Positions 17,902 to 26,761 of a stretch of DNA of 64,000 nucleotides are shown here, piece by piece; position 1 is the first letter of the stretch; every line of letters begins with the position of its first letter. The position numbers and the translations under genes were made by a program. Source of the stretch: an uncultured Coriobacteriaceae bacterium (lineage in GTDB: Bacteria; Actinomycetota; Coriobacteriia; Coriobacteriales; Atopobiaceae); NCBI GenBank assembly GCA_902801175.1, contig CADCHF010000009.1, forward strand, positions 32,495 to 96,494, read 5' to 3'. The notes beneath the pieces were generated by a model. It was not told where the DNA came from and made no database searches. It was given only the letters and a program-made list of their open reading frames with translations.

Positions 17902-18594
17902 ATGCCGAGCTGGAACATACATACCGCGCACGTCGAGCGTCTCTTGAGCGAGGAGGCTCCCTCCGCGCTGGGCATTCGCGACGTCAACGCCTTCCTCTTT
18001 GGAAACCTGGTGCCCGACGTCTACGTGGGCTACATGGTGCCCAACCCAACGCGCAAGATCGAGTATCGCAAGACTCACTTTGCCGATCCGGGATACGTCC
18101 CCGAGCCTCGCTATGGCGAGTTCTTCCAAAAGTGGGTTGCCCCTTATGCGGATCCCGATGGCAGCGTGACCGACGTCATGCTTGGCGCCTGGACGCATCT
18201 GGTGGCAGATCACGTGTATAACGCCCACTTCAACAAGCTCCTCGACGAGCGTGGGCTCAGGCCTGGGACCGAGATTCGCATTCGCAAGCAGTCCGACTTT
18301 GCCACCTTTGGGCGCACGCTCGACATCTCTATGGTGCCCGAGCCCACACCAGAGCTCATCTGGCAGTGCGCGCGCTTTCCGCAGTATGCCATCGAGGAGC
18401 AGGACGTACGTGCTGCCTGCTCGGTCATGTCCGACATCGTGCGCGAGAACATTGAGCATCACGTGAGCGATCCTGACTACAGCCTGCTGAGCAGGGAGTA
18501 CTTCAGTGAGGTGCCAAACGAGTTGGATGCCCTCATGCGCAAGGGCCTGCATGCCTATGCGGCCGGCGACCCCATGTGGGGTAGACAACGATGA
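17902..18594 (+). CDS. Zinc-dependent phospholipase C-like protein
   Basis: A 230-residue protein with the layout of the zinc-dependent phospholipase C / S1-P1 nuclease-like family found in Gram-positives. His-rich and acidic ligands recur along the chain: WNIHTAHV, GNLVPDVYVGY, KTHF, GAWTHLVADHVYNAHFN. There is no signal peptide, so it is probably cytoplasmic, and true lipase activity is doubtful. I chose the start at 17902 (MPSWNIHTAHVERLL) because conserved residues begin there. There is no ribosome site before it, and a TACCAT box lies only 7 bases upstream, so the mRNA may be leaderless. Its stop overlaps the next gene by 4 bases (ATGA), so it is coupled to the GntR regulator. Confidence 0.75.
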   Translation: MPSWNIHTAHVERLLSEEAPSALGIRDVNAFLFGNLVPDVYVGYMVPNPTRKIEYRKTHFADPGYVPEPRYGEFFQKWVAPYADPDGSVTDVMLGAWTHLVADHVYNAHFNKLLDERGLRPGTEIRIRKQSDFATFGRTLDISMVPEPTPELIWQCARFPQYAIEEQDVRAACSVMSDIVRENIEHHVSDPDYSLLSREYFSEVPNELDALMRKGLHAYAAGDPMWGRQR

Positions 18595-19328
18595 GCGAGG
18601 AACCACAGCACACGAGCGACCGAAAGCTCCATGCGCAGGTGACCGACTTCGTCCGTGAGAAGATCTATGCGCGCGAGTGGGGCGTCAACGAGCCCATTCC
18701 CTCCGAGCACGAGCTCTCGGAGATGCTGGGCCTCTCGCGCGGCACGGTCAAGCGCGGTGTGCGAACGCTTGTGGACGAGGGCCTGCTCGAGCAGCATCGC
18801 GGACGCGGAACCTTTGTGACGCAGCCCGTCATGGCCCGTCCGACCTCGGGCCACCTTCTCTCATTTGCCGAGTCCATGGGCGAGCAGGGCATTGAGCACA
18901 AGACGCGGGTCATAACGCAGGAGCTGCGCGCGGCGAGTGGCCACTGCGCCGAGCGGCTCGACATAGCTCCCGGCTCTACCTATCTCTACCTCGAACGGGT
19001 GCGCAGCGTTGAGGGCGAGCCGGTCATGTACATAGAGAGTCACCTCAACTTGGATGCCTGTCCCGGTCTTGAACAGGCCGACTTTGAGCAAGAGTCGGTG
19101 TTTCGTGTGATCGAGCGCACGAGCGGGCGAGGCATTGGCGGCTCTGAGGTTGCCTATAGCGCTCGCGTGGCAGGAAGGCGCCGCGGAGGACTCCTGTCCT
19201 GCGACGAACACGCACCGGTGCTGCAGATGGAGCAGCTCGTGCATCTTGACGACTGCACTCCCGTGGAGTGGGGGAGCGTCTGGCTGCCCGCTAACCGCTG
19301 CGTGATCAAGGGCGAGGCCATCAGGTAG
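18591..19328 (+). CDS. GntR/HutC-family transcriptional regulator
   Basis: A 245-residue regulator. The N-terminal winged helix (about 10-80) contains IPSEHELSEMLGLSRGTVKRGVRTL and ends with the GRGTFV wing typical of GntR proteins. The C-terminal ligand-binding half (about 95-240) is a UTRA domain with the characteristic YLYLERVRSVEGEPVMYIESHL. UTRA domains commonly bind phosphorylated sugars or similar small molecules. It overlaps the phospholipase-like gene by 4 bases, so the two form one unit, though no obvious transporter or sugar gene is beside it. The effector is unknown. Confidence 0.88.
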   Translation: MSEEPQHTSDRKLHAQVTDFVREKIYAREWGVNEPIPSEHELSEMLGLSRGTVKRGVRTLVDEGLLEQHRGRGTFVTQPVMARPTSGHLLSFAESMGEQGIEHKTRVITQELRAASGHCAERLDIAPGSTYLYLERVRSVEGEPVMYIESHLNLDACPGLEQADFEQESVFRVIERTSGRGIGGSEVAYSARVAGRRRGGLLSCDEHAPVLQMEQLVHLDDCTPVEWGSVWLPANRCVIKGEAIR

Positions 19329-19380
19329 GAGCCTGCGAAGTTCGATGCCACAAGTCCATCGTTGCAACCACGGTTGACGC

Positions 19381-19436
19381 TGCCCATGCTTCCTCCTAAG
19401 ATATCTAATGAGATATCTTAGGAGGAAGCATGGGCA
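19381..19436. repeat. Perfect 26-bp inverted repeat enclosing the mazE ribosome site and start
   Basis: The arms 19381-19406 and 19411-19436 are exactly complementary, with a 4-base centre (AATG). The right arm contains GATATC, GGAGG and the ATG of the antitoxin gene. By symmetry the left arm carries the same signals on the minus strand. It could be a DNA operator for the antitoxin and, in RNA, a hairpin that hides the ribosome site. Confidence 0.85.
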
Positions 19437-19744
19437 CACCATCAGCGTCGATAATCAAGCCAGTCAAAACTAAGCTGAAGGTCTGGGGCACCTCGCGAGC
19501 AGTGCGTATACCCAAACGTATCTGCGAGGATTTGGGCATAACCGATGAGAGCGTTCTCATCATGGAACTGTGCTCTGACGATCGTGGGCCCTATCTAGCC
19601 TTGCGTCCAGCTGAGTTCGATCATCGTAGTTTCCCAGATGCTCCTATCAAGTCGATGGACGAACTGTTTCGCGGCTACGAAGGCTCGTATGCGCCGCACG
19701 AGGCTGATTGGGGCGATGACGTGGGCTCCGAGGTGATCGCGTGA
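19430..19744 (+). CDS. MazE/AbrB-type antitoxin
   Basis: A 104-residue protein with an N-terminal swapped-hairpin AbrB DNA-binding motif (LKVWGTSRAVRIPKRICEDLGI, about residues 16-37), as in MazE. An acidic C-terminal tail (YAPHEADWGDDVGSEV) is typical of the toxin-neutralising segment. It overlaps the toxin gene by 4 bases (GTGA), so translation is coupled. The strong GGAGG and ATG lie inside a perfect 26-bp inverted repeat, which implies autorepression at DNA level, RNA level or both. Function as an antitoxin is inferred from domain and neighbour. Confidence 0.85.
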   Translation: MGTPSASIIKPVKTKLKVWGTSRAVRIPKRICEDLGITDESVLIMELCSDDRGPYLALRPAEFDHRSFPDAPIKSMDELFRGYEGSYAPHEADWGDDVGSEVIA

Positions 19745-20073
19745 GCATGCTCGAACAGGGCGATATCATCGAGGTCGACTTTAATCCGTCCGTTGGTCAT
19801 GAACCAGCAAAGCCCCGACCTGCGATTGTCGTGACCGGGTATCCCTTTAACTGCAGGTCATCGCTTGTTGGCGTGGTCCCCGTGCAGACAAAGGACAGCG
19901 GATATCCACTACACGTCCCCATACACGAGGCTGGGCTGCATGGCTTTGCCTGTGTTGAGATGCTCCGAACCATTGATGTAGAGTTTCGTGGGTATCGACT
20001 GTTGGGAATGGCAGACGATGCGACCATGCGGCAAATCATGGGTATCGTACGTGGCATGTTCGACTTGAGATGA
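19741..20073 (+). CDS. MazF/PemK-type toxin (mRNA interferase)
   Basis: A 110-residue protein with the PemK/MazF fold. It has GDIIEVDFNPSVGHEPAKPRPAIV, where the G-D...P..GHE..K.RP.(V/I) pattern is the family signature and the Arg is catalytic. The central VVPVQTKDSGYPLHVPI and C-terminal GFACVEMLRTIDV strands also fit. It would cleave mRNA at short single-stranded sites; the site cannot be predicted. The start is a GTG overlapping the antitoxin stop by 4 bases. The pair sits between the GntR gene and fumC. Confidence 0.9.
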   Translation: MSMLEQGDIIEVDFNPSVGHEPAKPRPAIVVTGYPFNCRSSLVGVVPVQTKDSGYPLHVPIHEAGLHGFACVEMLRTIDVEFRGYRLLGMADDATMRQIMGIVRGMFDLR

Positions 20074-20120
20074 CGCGCTAGCCTACAATTAAGCGGTCAG
20101 CCGCTAACGAGAGGACCATC

Positions 20121-21509
20121 ATGGCCGAGAACTTTCGTATAGAACACGACTCAATGGGCGAGATGCGCGTTCCCGCCGGTGCCCTTTGGGGTGCGCAGAC
20201 CCAGCGCTCCTATGAGAACTTTCGTATTGGTACCGAGACACAGCCTGAGGGCATCATCCGCGCGTTTGCGCTGCTCAAGAAGGCATCTGCTCAGGCAAAC
20301 GTGGAGCTTGGCGTGCTTGATGGCACGGTGGGCACCCTGATTGCCCAGGCGTGCGACGAGGTCTACGCCGGTACCTGGGACGCAGAATTCCCCCTCAAGG
20401 TGTGGCAGACGGGCTCGGGCACGCAGTCAAACATGAACGTCAACGAGGTGGTGGCCACGCGCGCCAACCAGCTTGCAGCCCAGCAGGGCCTCGCGCTTGA
20501 GCGTCCCGTGCATCCCAACGACGATGTCAATCACTCGCAGAGCTCCAACGACACCTTCCCAACATCCATGCACATTGCTGCGGTCGTTGCGGTAACCGAG
20601 CAACTTATTCCCGCTGCCCAGCAGCTCATTGCAACCCTCGAACGTCTCGAGCGCGAGAACGAGGGCGTGGTTAAGAGCGGCCGCACGCACCTGCAGGATG
20701 CGGTGCCTATCTCTTTTAGCCAAGAGATCAGTGGCTGGCGTGGTCTGGTGGAGTGCGGTGTTGAGATGCTCGAGACCTCGCTCGCGCCTCTTTGCAAACT
20801 GGCCCTGGGCGGCACAGCCGTTGGCACTGGCCTCAACGCGCCCAAGGGCTTTGACACGCTGGTTTCCCGCAAGCTGGCCGAGCTCACGGGCCAGCCCTTT
20901 GTGACCGACCCCAACAAGTTCCATGCGCTCACGTCCAAGGACGCGCTCGTCTTTGCTCATGGTGCGGTCAAGGCGCTTGCAGCCAACATGATGAAGATTG
21001 CCAATGACGTGCGCTGGCTTGCCTCTGGCCCGCGCCTTGGCCTGGGCGAGATTCGCATTCCCGAGAACGAGCCCGGCAGCTCCATCATGCCTGGCAAGGT
21101 CAACCCCACTCAGTGCGAGGCGGTCACGATGGTGGCCGTGCAGGTCATGGGCAACGACGCAGCCATTGGTATCGCGGCCAGCCAGGGCAACTTTGAGCTC
21201 AACGTGTTCATGCCCGTGATTGCCTACAACTTCTTGCAGTCGGTGCGGCTTTTGGCCGACTCCATCCGCAGCTTTGACGAGCATTGCGCATGCGGCATCG
21301 TGGCTGATCGCGAGCGCATGCACAACAACCTGCACAACTCGCTCATGCTGGTTACCTGCCTCAACCCCTACATTGGCTACGAGAACGCAGCACGCGTGGC
21401 ACACAAGGCCTTTGAGGAGGGCATCAGCCTGCGCGAGGCCTGTGTTGGGCTGGGATACCTCACCGAGGAGCGATTTGACGAGGTCTTTCACCCCGAGCAG
21501 ATGGTGTAG
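20121..21509 (+). CDS. fumC: Fumarate hydratase, class II
   Basis: A 462-residue iron-independent fumarase that interconverts fumarate and malate. The start [18 protein letters not shown] and the [11 protein letters not shown] segment are typical. The superfamily signature [13 protein letters not shown] sits near residue 315, and the active-site regions [14 protein letters not shown] ([14 protein letters not shown]) and SSNDTFPT are present. Aspartases share the fold, but the GAQTQRS and [10 protein letters not shown] stretches favour fumarase. It lies 138 bases before a malic enzyme, so the two could link fumarate to pyruvate through malate. GAGAGGA precedes the ATG, and a TACAAT box at 20084 may be its -10. 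Confidence 0.95.
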   Translation: MAENFRIEHDSMGEMRVPAGALWGAQTQRSYENFRIGTETQPEGIIRAFALLKKASAQANVELGVLDGTVGTLIAQACDEVYAGTWDAEFPLKVWQTGSGTQSNMNVNEVVATRANQLAAQQGLALERPVHPNDDVNHSQSSNDTFPTSMHIAAVVAVTEQLIPAAQQLIATLERLERENEGVVKSGRTHLQDAVPISFSQEISGWRGLVECGVEMLETSLAPLCKLALGGTAVGTGLNAPKGFDTLVSRKLAELTGQPFVTDPNKFHALTSKDALVFAHGAVKALAANMMKIANDVRWLASGPRLGLGEIRIPENEPGSSIMPGKVNPTQCEAVTMVAVQVMGNDAAIGIAASQGNFELNVFMPVIAYNFLQSVRLLADSIRSFDEHCACGIVADRERMHNNLHNSLMLVTCLNPYIGYENAARVAHKAFEEGISLREACVGLGYLTEERFDEVFHPEQMV

Positions 21510-21544
21510 TCCAGCTGTGCTGGCAAGCGCCCAGCAGTGAGTAG

Positions 21545-21568
21545 TTGCCAGTTATGGCAAAGTATTAT
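21545..21568 (+). promoter_or_regulatory. Palindrome and -10-like box upstream of malic enzyme
   Basis: TTGCCA-GTTA-TGGCAA (21545-21560) is a perfect 6-bp-arm palindrome lying against TATTAT (21563-21568). The arrangement suggests an operator beside a promoter. No good -35 at normal spacing is seen. Confidence 0.35.
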
Positions 21569-21647
21569 GGATTGAGAGCGGTCATGCTTGGCTGCCTGCA
21601 GACGTTTGGACATTGGGTGCCTGGCATCCCAAGATAAGGAGAGACAC

Positions 21648-22799
21648 GTGGACGATACGAGCGCACGCAGCCTGGCCCTGCACGAGAAGCTGCACGGAAA
21701 GATCGAGGTGGTCTCGCGCGCCAAGGCCCAGACCAGCGATGACCTTGCGGTTCTCTACACGCCTGGCGTGGCACAGCCCTGCCGAGAGATTGCGGCCGAC
21801 TACCAAAAGTCGTGGGAGCTCACTCGCAGGGGCAACCTGGTTGCGGTGATCACCGACGGCACTGCCGTGCTTGGTCTTGGTGACATCGGCCCTGCGGCGG
21901 GCATGCCCGTCATGGAGGGCAAGTGCCTGCTGTTCAAGGAGTTTGGCGACGTTGACGCCATTCCGCTCTGCATTGACACCCACGACGTGGACGAGGCGGT
22001 GCGCACCATCTATCTCATTAGCAAGAGCTTTGGCGGCATCAATCTTGAGGACATCGCCGCCCCGCGTTGCTTTGAGATCGAGGCACGCCTCAAGGAGCTC
22101 TGCGACATCCCCGTCTTCCATGACGACCAGCACGGCACGGCAATTGTCACTGCCGCCGGTCTGCTCAACGCCATCAAGGTCACTGGGAAGAAGATGGGCG
22201 AGCTCAAGATCGTGCTTTCGGGCGCCGGTGCCGCGGGCATTGCCATTGGCACGCTGCTTACCCACATGGGCTTTGGTGACGTTATTGCCTGCGACCGCCA
22301 GGGTGCAATCTATCGTGGACGCGACGGGCTCAACAGCGCAAAGGCGGCCTTTGCCAATATCTCGAACAAGGAGAACAAGTCTGGCTCGCTGGCCGATGTG
22401 CTGGTTGGTGCCGACGTCTTTGTGGGCGTCTCGCAACCTGGTCTGGTGACTCCCGAGATGGTGGGCACCATGAACGATGGCATCGTCTTTGCCATGGCCA
22501 ACCCCACGCCCGAGATCATGCCCAACGAGGCACTGGCGGGTGGCGCCAAGGTGGTGGCAACGGGTCGCTCGGACTTCCCCAACCAGATCAACAACGTGCT
22601 GGTCTTCCCGGGCATCTTTAAGGGCGCCCTGCGCTCGCGCGCTCCGCAGATCACCGAGGAGATGGAGATAAAGGCAGCCCATGCCATTGCAAGCCACGTC
22701 CCCGAGGCCGAGCTGAGGGCCGACTACATCATTCCTTCGGCACTCGACAAGACGGTGGCCGACGTGGTGGCCGAGGCCGTTGCGAGCTGCGTGCGCTAG
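21648..22799 (+). CDS. NAD(P)-dependent malic enzyme
   Basis: A 383-residue short-form bacterial malic enzyme that oxidatively decarboxylates malate to pyruvate and CO2. The catalytic Tyr is in LYTPGVA, and the metal/Lys region [15 protein letters not shown] is clear. [21 protein letters not shown] (seen as two motifs) carries the acidic metal ligands. The nucleotide fold has [11 protein letters not shown]. The GTG at 21648 has AAGGAGA 5 bases upstream and matches the usual family N-terminus. An upstream ATG at 21588 would add residues lacking homology. It probably works with the preceding fumarase in C4-acid metabolism and supplies pyruvate and reducing power. Confidence 0.95.
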   Translation: MDDTSARSLALHEKLHGKIEVVSRAKAQTSDDLAVLYTPGVAQPCREIAADYQKSWELTRRGNLVAVITDGTAVLGLGDIGPAAGMPVMEGKCLLFKEFGDVDAIPLCIDTHDVDEAVRTIYLISKSFGGINLEDIAAPRCFEIEARLKELCDIPVFHDDQHGTAIVTAAGLLNAIKVTGKKMGELKIVLSGAGAAGIAIGTLLTHMGFGDVIACDRQGAIYRGRDGLNSAKAAFANISNKENKSGSLADVLVGADVFVGVSQPGLVTPEMVGTMNDGIVFAMANPTPEIMPNEALAGGAKVVATGRSDFPNQINNVLVFPGIFKGALRSRAPQITEEMEIKAAHAIASHVPEAELRADYIIPSALDKTVADVVAEAVASCVR

Positions 22800-22943
22800 G
22801 GAGTATCTCAAAAGCCATATCATGTTGTAGTGCGTTGGCGCAAAACTGAGGGCAGGGTGTTGCGGCAAAGGGCTTCCTGCAAGAGCCGTTGCGTCGTGGG
22901 TAGCGCCCTGCCCCCTGTATTTTCAAGCAAAAGGAGGGTCCCT

Positions 22944-24275
22944 ATGTCTTGGTTTGAGTCCTCTGTGTTCTATCAGATCTACCCGCTGGGCCTGTGCGAT
23001 GCCCCGTACGAGAACGATGGCGTGCTGGAGCATCGCTTGCTCAAGCTCATCGATGGCGGCTGGGTCGAGCACCTCAAAAGGCTTGGGGTGGGGTGCGTGA
23101 TCTTGAACCCGGTGTTTCAAAGCCTCACGCACGGATACGACACGACCGACTACCTCACGGTTGACTGTCGCTTGGGAACAAACGACGACCTGTGCCGTGT
23201 GGTTGACAGCTTTCACGCCGCTGGTATAAGGGTGCTGCTCGACGGCGTGTTCAACCATGTGGGACGCGACTTTGCTCCCTTCCGTGATGTGCTCGAGCGC
23301 AAGGGCGACTCGGCATATTGCTCGTGGTTCAACATCAACTGGGGCTCAAACAACGAGTACAACGACGGCTTTGGCTACGAGACCTGGGCTGGCGTGCCCT
23401 ATCTGGTCAAGCTCAACCACCACTGCTTTGAGCTCAACGACTACTGTGCCGACGTGATTCGCACGTGGGAGCGCGAGTACAACATCGACGGTCTGCGCCT
23501 GGATGTTGCCTACTGCCTGGACGACGGCTTCTTGGGGTATCTGCGCACCGTTGCCAACGAGCTCTCGGAAAAGCGCGGTGAGAAGTTCCTCCTGCTTGGC
23601 GAGACCATGTTTGGCGACTACAACCGCTGGATGAGCGACGAGCGCTGCGACACCGTTACCAACTACGAGGTCTACAAGGGTCTGTGGAGCTCGATGAACT
23701 CGGCAAACATGCACGAGGTTGCCTATGCGCTCAAGCGGCAGAGCGGATCTGACCCCTGGGACCTCTACACGGGCCGTCACCTGCTCAACTTTGCCGACAA
23801 CCACGACGTCCCGCGCATTGCTACCAGAATCGACGACAAGCGTCACCTGATCCCGCTCTACGGCATCATCTTTGGCATGTGCGGCGTTCCCTGCATCTAC
23901 TATGGCAGCGAGTGGGGGATAGAGGGCGAGCAGCACTATGGCGATCACGAGCTGCGTCCAGCGCTTGACGCTCCCGAGTGGAACGAGCTGACCGACTACA
24001 TCTGTGCGCTCGCGCGTGCCAAGACGCAAAGCGAGGCGCTCTGCTGGGGAGACTATCGCGAGATCATGGTGAGCCCGCAGCAGTTGCTCTTCCAGCGGAC
24101 GAGCGATCACGAGCGCGTGATTGTGGCCATCAATGCCGCACCCGAGCGCTACACCTTCCACTTTGATGCTGGCTGCGGCCGTGCGGTTGACCTCATTACT
24201 GGTAAGGACCACGACTTTGGTGGTGGCAGCGAGGTTGGTCCCTTCTCCGCACACTTCTGGAAGTGCGAGCGCTAG
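22944..24275 (+). CDS. GH13 family alpha-glycosidase (maltodextrin-type)
   Basis: A 443-residue cytoplasmic alpha-amylase superfamily enzyme; no signal peptide. Catalytic residues are Asp187 in DGLRLDVAY (nucleophile), Glu220 in LLLGETM (acid/base) and Asp288 in FADNHDVPR. GVFNHVGRD is conserved region I. A short C-terminal beta domain ends the chain. The ATG at 22944 has AAGGAGGG 5 bases upstream; an upstream in-frame start has no ribosome site. It likely trims maltodextrins, cyclodextrins or related alpha-glucans. Specificity is not assignable. No sugar transporter is next to it, so it may be a single-gene unit. Confidence 0.9.
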   Translation: MSWFESSVFYQIYPLGLCDAPYENDGVLEHRLLKLIDGGWVEHLKRLGVGCVILNPVFQSLTHGYDTTDYLTVDCRLGTNDDLCRVVDSFHAAGIRVLLDGVFNHVGRDFAPFRDVLERKGDSAYCSWFNINWGSNNEYNDGFGYETWAGVPYLVKLNHHCFELNDYCADVIRTWEREYNIDGLRLDVAYCLDDGFLGYLRTVANELSEKRGEKFLLLGETMFGDYNRWMSDERCDTVTNYEVYKGLWSSMNSANMHEVAYALKRQSGSDPWDLYTGRHLLNFADNHDVPRIATRIDDKRHLIPLYGIIFGMCGVPCIYYGSEWGIEGEQHYGDHELRPALDAPEWNELTDYICALARAKTQSEALCWGDYREIMVSPQQLLFQRTSDHERVIVAINAAPERYTFHFDAGCGRAVDLITGKDHDFGGGSEVGPFSAHFWKCER

Positions 24276-24420
24276 GGAGGGCTCAAGAGGCCAGCAACGC
24301 GGATCGTTTGTATGCAATAGACAGATGGTGAGCAGGTTGAGGTGAGGGGCTTGCTCGCCGCCACCCCTTTAGCACGAACCCTGATTTGCCTCTTGCCATA
24401 GCGGCATGAGGTACTTGGGG

Positions 24421-24449
24421 TTGACTCGCATAAAAGATGGGCATCATGC
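24421..24449 (+). promoter_or_regulatory. Palindrome in the leader of the DUF2207 gene
   Basis: ATGGGCAT-C-ATGCCCAT around 24438-24454 is an almost gapless 8-bp-arm palindrome. A TTGACT at 24421 could be a -35, with no clear -10. It lies about 55 bases before the start codon. Confidence 0.3.
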
Positions 24450-24505
24450 CCATTAAGCATCTTTAGATCATTGGCCTGCATCCTTTAGTGAAAAGGAGCC
24501 CCGCT

Positions 24506-26494
24506 ATGACACAGAGACGTCTCTCATTGCGCCTGATTGTTGCGACCCTGCTTGCCTTTGCGCTGCTTGTGACGCTTCCTTGCCTCGCGCGCGCCGATGA
24601 CAAGGACTACTCCCTCGATTCCACCCAGATCTGGGCACGAGTCCACAAGGATGGTACAGTCTCGGTCTTTGAAGAGCGTGCCGTTGATCTCGATGGCGAG
24701 TTTCATGGCTTCTTTTGGGACTTGAGCACCAAGGACGGGGAGCTTGGACCAATAAGCATCGAGGTTACGGGAGCCGGCGAGATAGACAAGAACGATGCGC
24801 TTGCTCCATATCATGCCGCCACTTCCGGAAACGCCGAATACACGTGGACGGTCGAGCAGAGCTCGTCCTCAACGCGCGTTGACGTGCACTACAGCAAGAG
24901 CGACGAGCTTGCGCGCTTCTATGTGACCTACGACATCGACGGCATTGTGGCCAGTTGGCAGGACACGGCCGAGCTGTACTGGAAGTTTGTGGGCGACCAG
25001 TGGGAAAAGGCATCTGGTAACGTGAGCTGCTACGTGCTCTTTGAGGGAGCACCTGCTGGGGCCGAGATAAAGGCAGGCGACAACCTCCGTGCCTGGATGC
25101 ACAACTCCTCGATGGCCGGCATCATTGAGGTGCCCTCGGGTGTGGTGCCGTCGGCAGACGACATCTCCTCTGGCGACCCCGGTACCCTTGTCATGAGACT
25201 CCCTCGCGTGCTTCCGGGGGAGTTTGCCGAGGTCCGTTCGGCCTTCCCGGCCGAGTGGGTGAGTGGGCTCTCTGCGCGTACCGACTCACGCCTTGAGAGG
25301 ATTATTGCTCAAGAGGAGGACTGGGCGGCAAGTGCCAACAAGCGCTTTGAGTCGATACAGCGGCTCACCACAATCAAGGGCTGGCTGTATCTCATCGTTG
25401 CCGCGCTCGTCCTTTTGGCTGGACTATTGAGCTTCTTCGCGTATAGGCGCGACCACAGGGCCAGCTTTGATGACAAATACTTCCGCGACGCTCCCGCCGA
25501 GGACCATCCTGCCGTGCTGAGCTATGTGTATAACGGTTACGCCGGCTCTGGCCCAGACTTCACGGCCTCGCTCATGCGCCTCAACGACATGGGCGTCATT
25601 AGGCTCGAGGAGTGCGTCAACAAAAAGAAGCGGATTGGTCGCAGTCCAAAGGAGAAGCCCGACTGGCGCCTGTGGCTTGTGGAGGACCGTGCGGCCGCAC
25701 TCACCGATCCCATAGACCTAGCCACGCTCGAGCTCGTCTTTGGCTTTGTGGGACAGAAGGCCCAGCTCATAAGCGACCTCAATGACCGTCCTGCGGGCAG
25801 CGTGCGCATGTCAGACTTTGAGCGTGTAGCCAACTCTTCGTCCGACGCCTACGAGAAGGCCGTCGACGAATGGAAAGAGGTCGTCAAGGAGCAGGTTAGT
25901 GCTCGAGGGCTCGATGTGGATGGGAACAAGCGCACCTCGAAGCTCATGGTTGCCATCTCCGTTATTGCCCTGCTGGTCTTTGTGGGCGGCATGATTGACG
26001 CTCTGGTCATCTCGAGCAGGGGACTGGCATCGATTGGTGCCACTGCAGGTATCGTGATTCGTCTTGTTGTGCTGTTGGTTGCGGGTATCACAGCCGCGCT
26101 CTTGGCATTTGCCCATACCGAGCGCTCTGCTGAGGCGATCGAGATCAAGGCCAAGCTCGACGCCCTCAAGCGGTGGTTCAAGGACTTTACCCGTCTGGAC
26201 GAGGCGATACCAACGGATGTGGTGCTGTGGGACCGCTTGCTGGTGATGGCTGTGATGCTTGGTGTGTCCGACAAGGTGGTCGAGCAGCTGCGGCTTGTGC
26301 TTCCAGAGGTTGCCGATGACACCTCGCTCACAAACTCCATGATGTGGTGCAGCACCAACAACGGTATGGCTTCGCCGGCCGACAGCTTCAGCTCTGGGTT
26401 CTCGAGCGCCATGGCCAGCGCCTCTGGCGACGGTGGAGGGTCGTCTGGCGGCGGCGGAGGCGGCGGTGGCGGCGGTGGCGGCGGCGCCTACTAG
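24506..26494 (+). CDS. DUF2207-family membrane protein with poly-glycine tail (copy 1)
   Basis: A 662-residue exported membrane protein. Residues 1-31 are a signal peptide (LIVATLLAFALLVTLPCLARA). An extracellular beta-rich DUF2207 domain follows, with a membrane helix near 295-315 (LYLIVAALVLLAGLLSFFAY). A cytoplasmic-side region FDDKYFRDAPAEDHPAVLSYV then leads to two further helices (about 485-545), the conserved LKRWFKDFTRLDEAIP.DVVLWDRLLVMAV block, and a C-terminal run of 13 glycines ending AY. Family function is unknown. The ATG at 24506 follows AAAAGGAG. A paralogue with the same plan lies at 57715-59679. Confidence 0.85.
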   Translation: MTQRRLSLRLIVATLLAFALLVTLPCLARADDKDYSLDSTQIWARVHKDGTVSVFEERAVDLDGEFHGFFWDLSTKDGELGPISIEVTGAGEIDKNDALAPYHAATSGNAEYTWTVEQSSSSTRVDVHYSKSDELARFYVTYDIDGIVASWQDTAELYWKFVGDQWEKASGNVSCYVLFEGAPAGAEIKAGDNLRAWMHNSSMAGIIEVPSGVVPSADDISSGDPGTLVMRLPRVLPGEFAEVRSAFPAEWVSGLSARTDSRLERIIAQEEDWAASANKRFESIQRLTTIKGWLYLIVAALVLLAGLLSFFAYRRDHRASFDDKYFRDAPAEDHPAVLSYVYNGYAGSGPDFTASLMRLNDMGVIRLEECVNKKKRIGRSPKEKPDWRLWLVEDRAAALTDPIDLATLELVFGFVGQKAQLISDLNDRPAGSVRMSDFERVANSSSDAYEKAVDEWKEVVKEQVSARGLDVDGNKRTSKLMVAISVIALLVFVGGMIDALVISSRGLASIGATAGIVIRLVVLLVAGITAALLAFAHTERSAEAIEIKAKLDALKRWFKDFTRLDEAIPTDVVLWDRLLVMAVMLGVSDKVVEQLRLVLPEVADDTSLTNSMMWCSTNNGMASPADSFSSGFSSAMASASGDGGGSSGGGGGGGGGGGGGAY

Positions 26495-26587
26495 GCCACC
26501 GGCAGCCTGCCTTCCCTTGTTGCGAAGCGAGTGCATGAGTAATTGCTGGTGATAGCGACTGCCCTAGCACAACCGCGACACAAGCAT

Positions 26588-26630
26588 GAGGCCCCCACCC
26601 ATCGCCCAGACAGGGCAGGGTGGGGGCCTC
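26588..26630 (+). terminator. Hairpin after the first DUF2207 gene
   Basis: Perfect 13-bp arms GAGGCCCCCACCC (26588-26600) and 26618-26630, with additional GCCC/GGGC pairing inside the loop. No T-run on the plus strand. Confidence 0.6.
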
Positions 26631-26673
26631 GTTGGCACACGTGGGCAAAGTGACGTTGGTGGTGGTCAGAAAC

Positions 26674-26715
26674 GACAAAAAAGAGTGGCCTCAGCAACCA
26701 TGTTGCCGAGGCCAC
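26674..26715 (-). terminator. Terminator of pyruvate kinase
   Basis: On the minus strand GTGGCCTCGGCAAC pairs with the complementary arm (26685-26698 with 26702-26715, one mismatch), followed by a run of six T's. It lies 46 bases past the pyk stop. Confidence 0.8.
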
Positions 26716-26761
26716 CCCTGTATGGCTCGCATCTTAGCGAGTCGATGCTTGCAGTAGGTCC

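Noticed and set aside
19154..19387. Minus-strand ORF starting in the left arm of the mazE palindrome with a perfect ribosome site
   Set aside because: The signals are the mirror image of the antitoxin start. The frame lies antisense to the GntR gene and encodes nothing recognisable.
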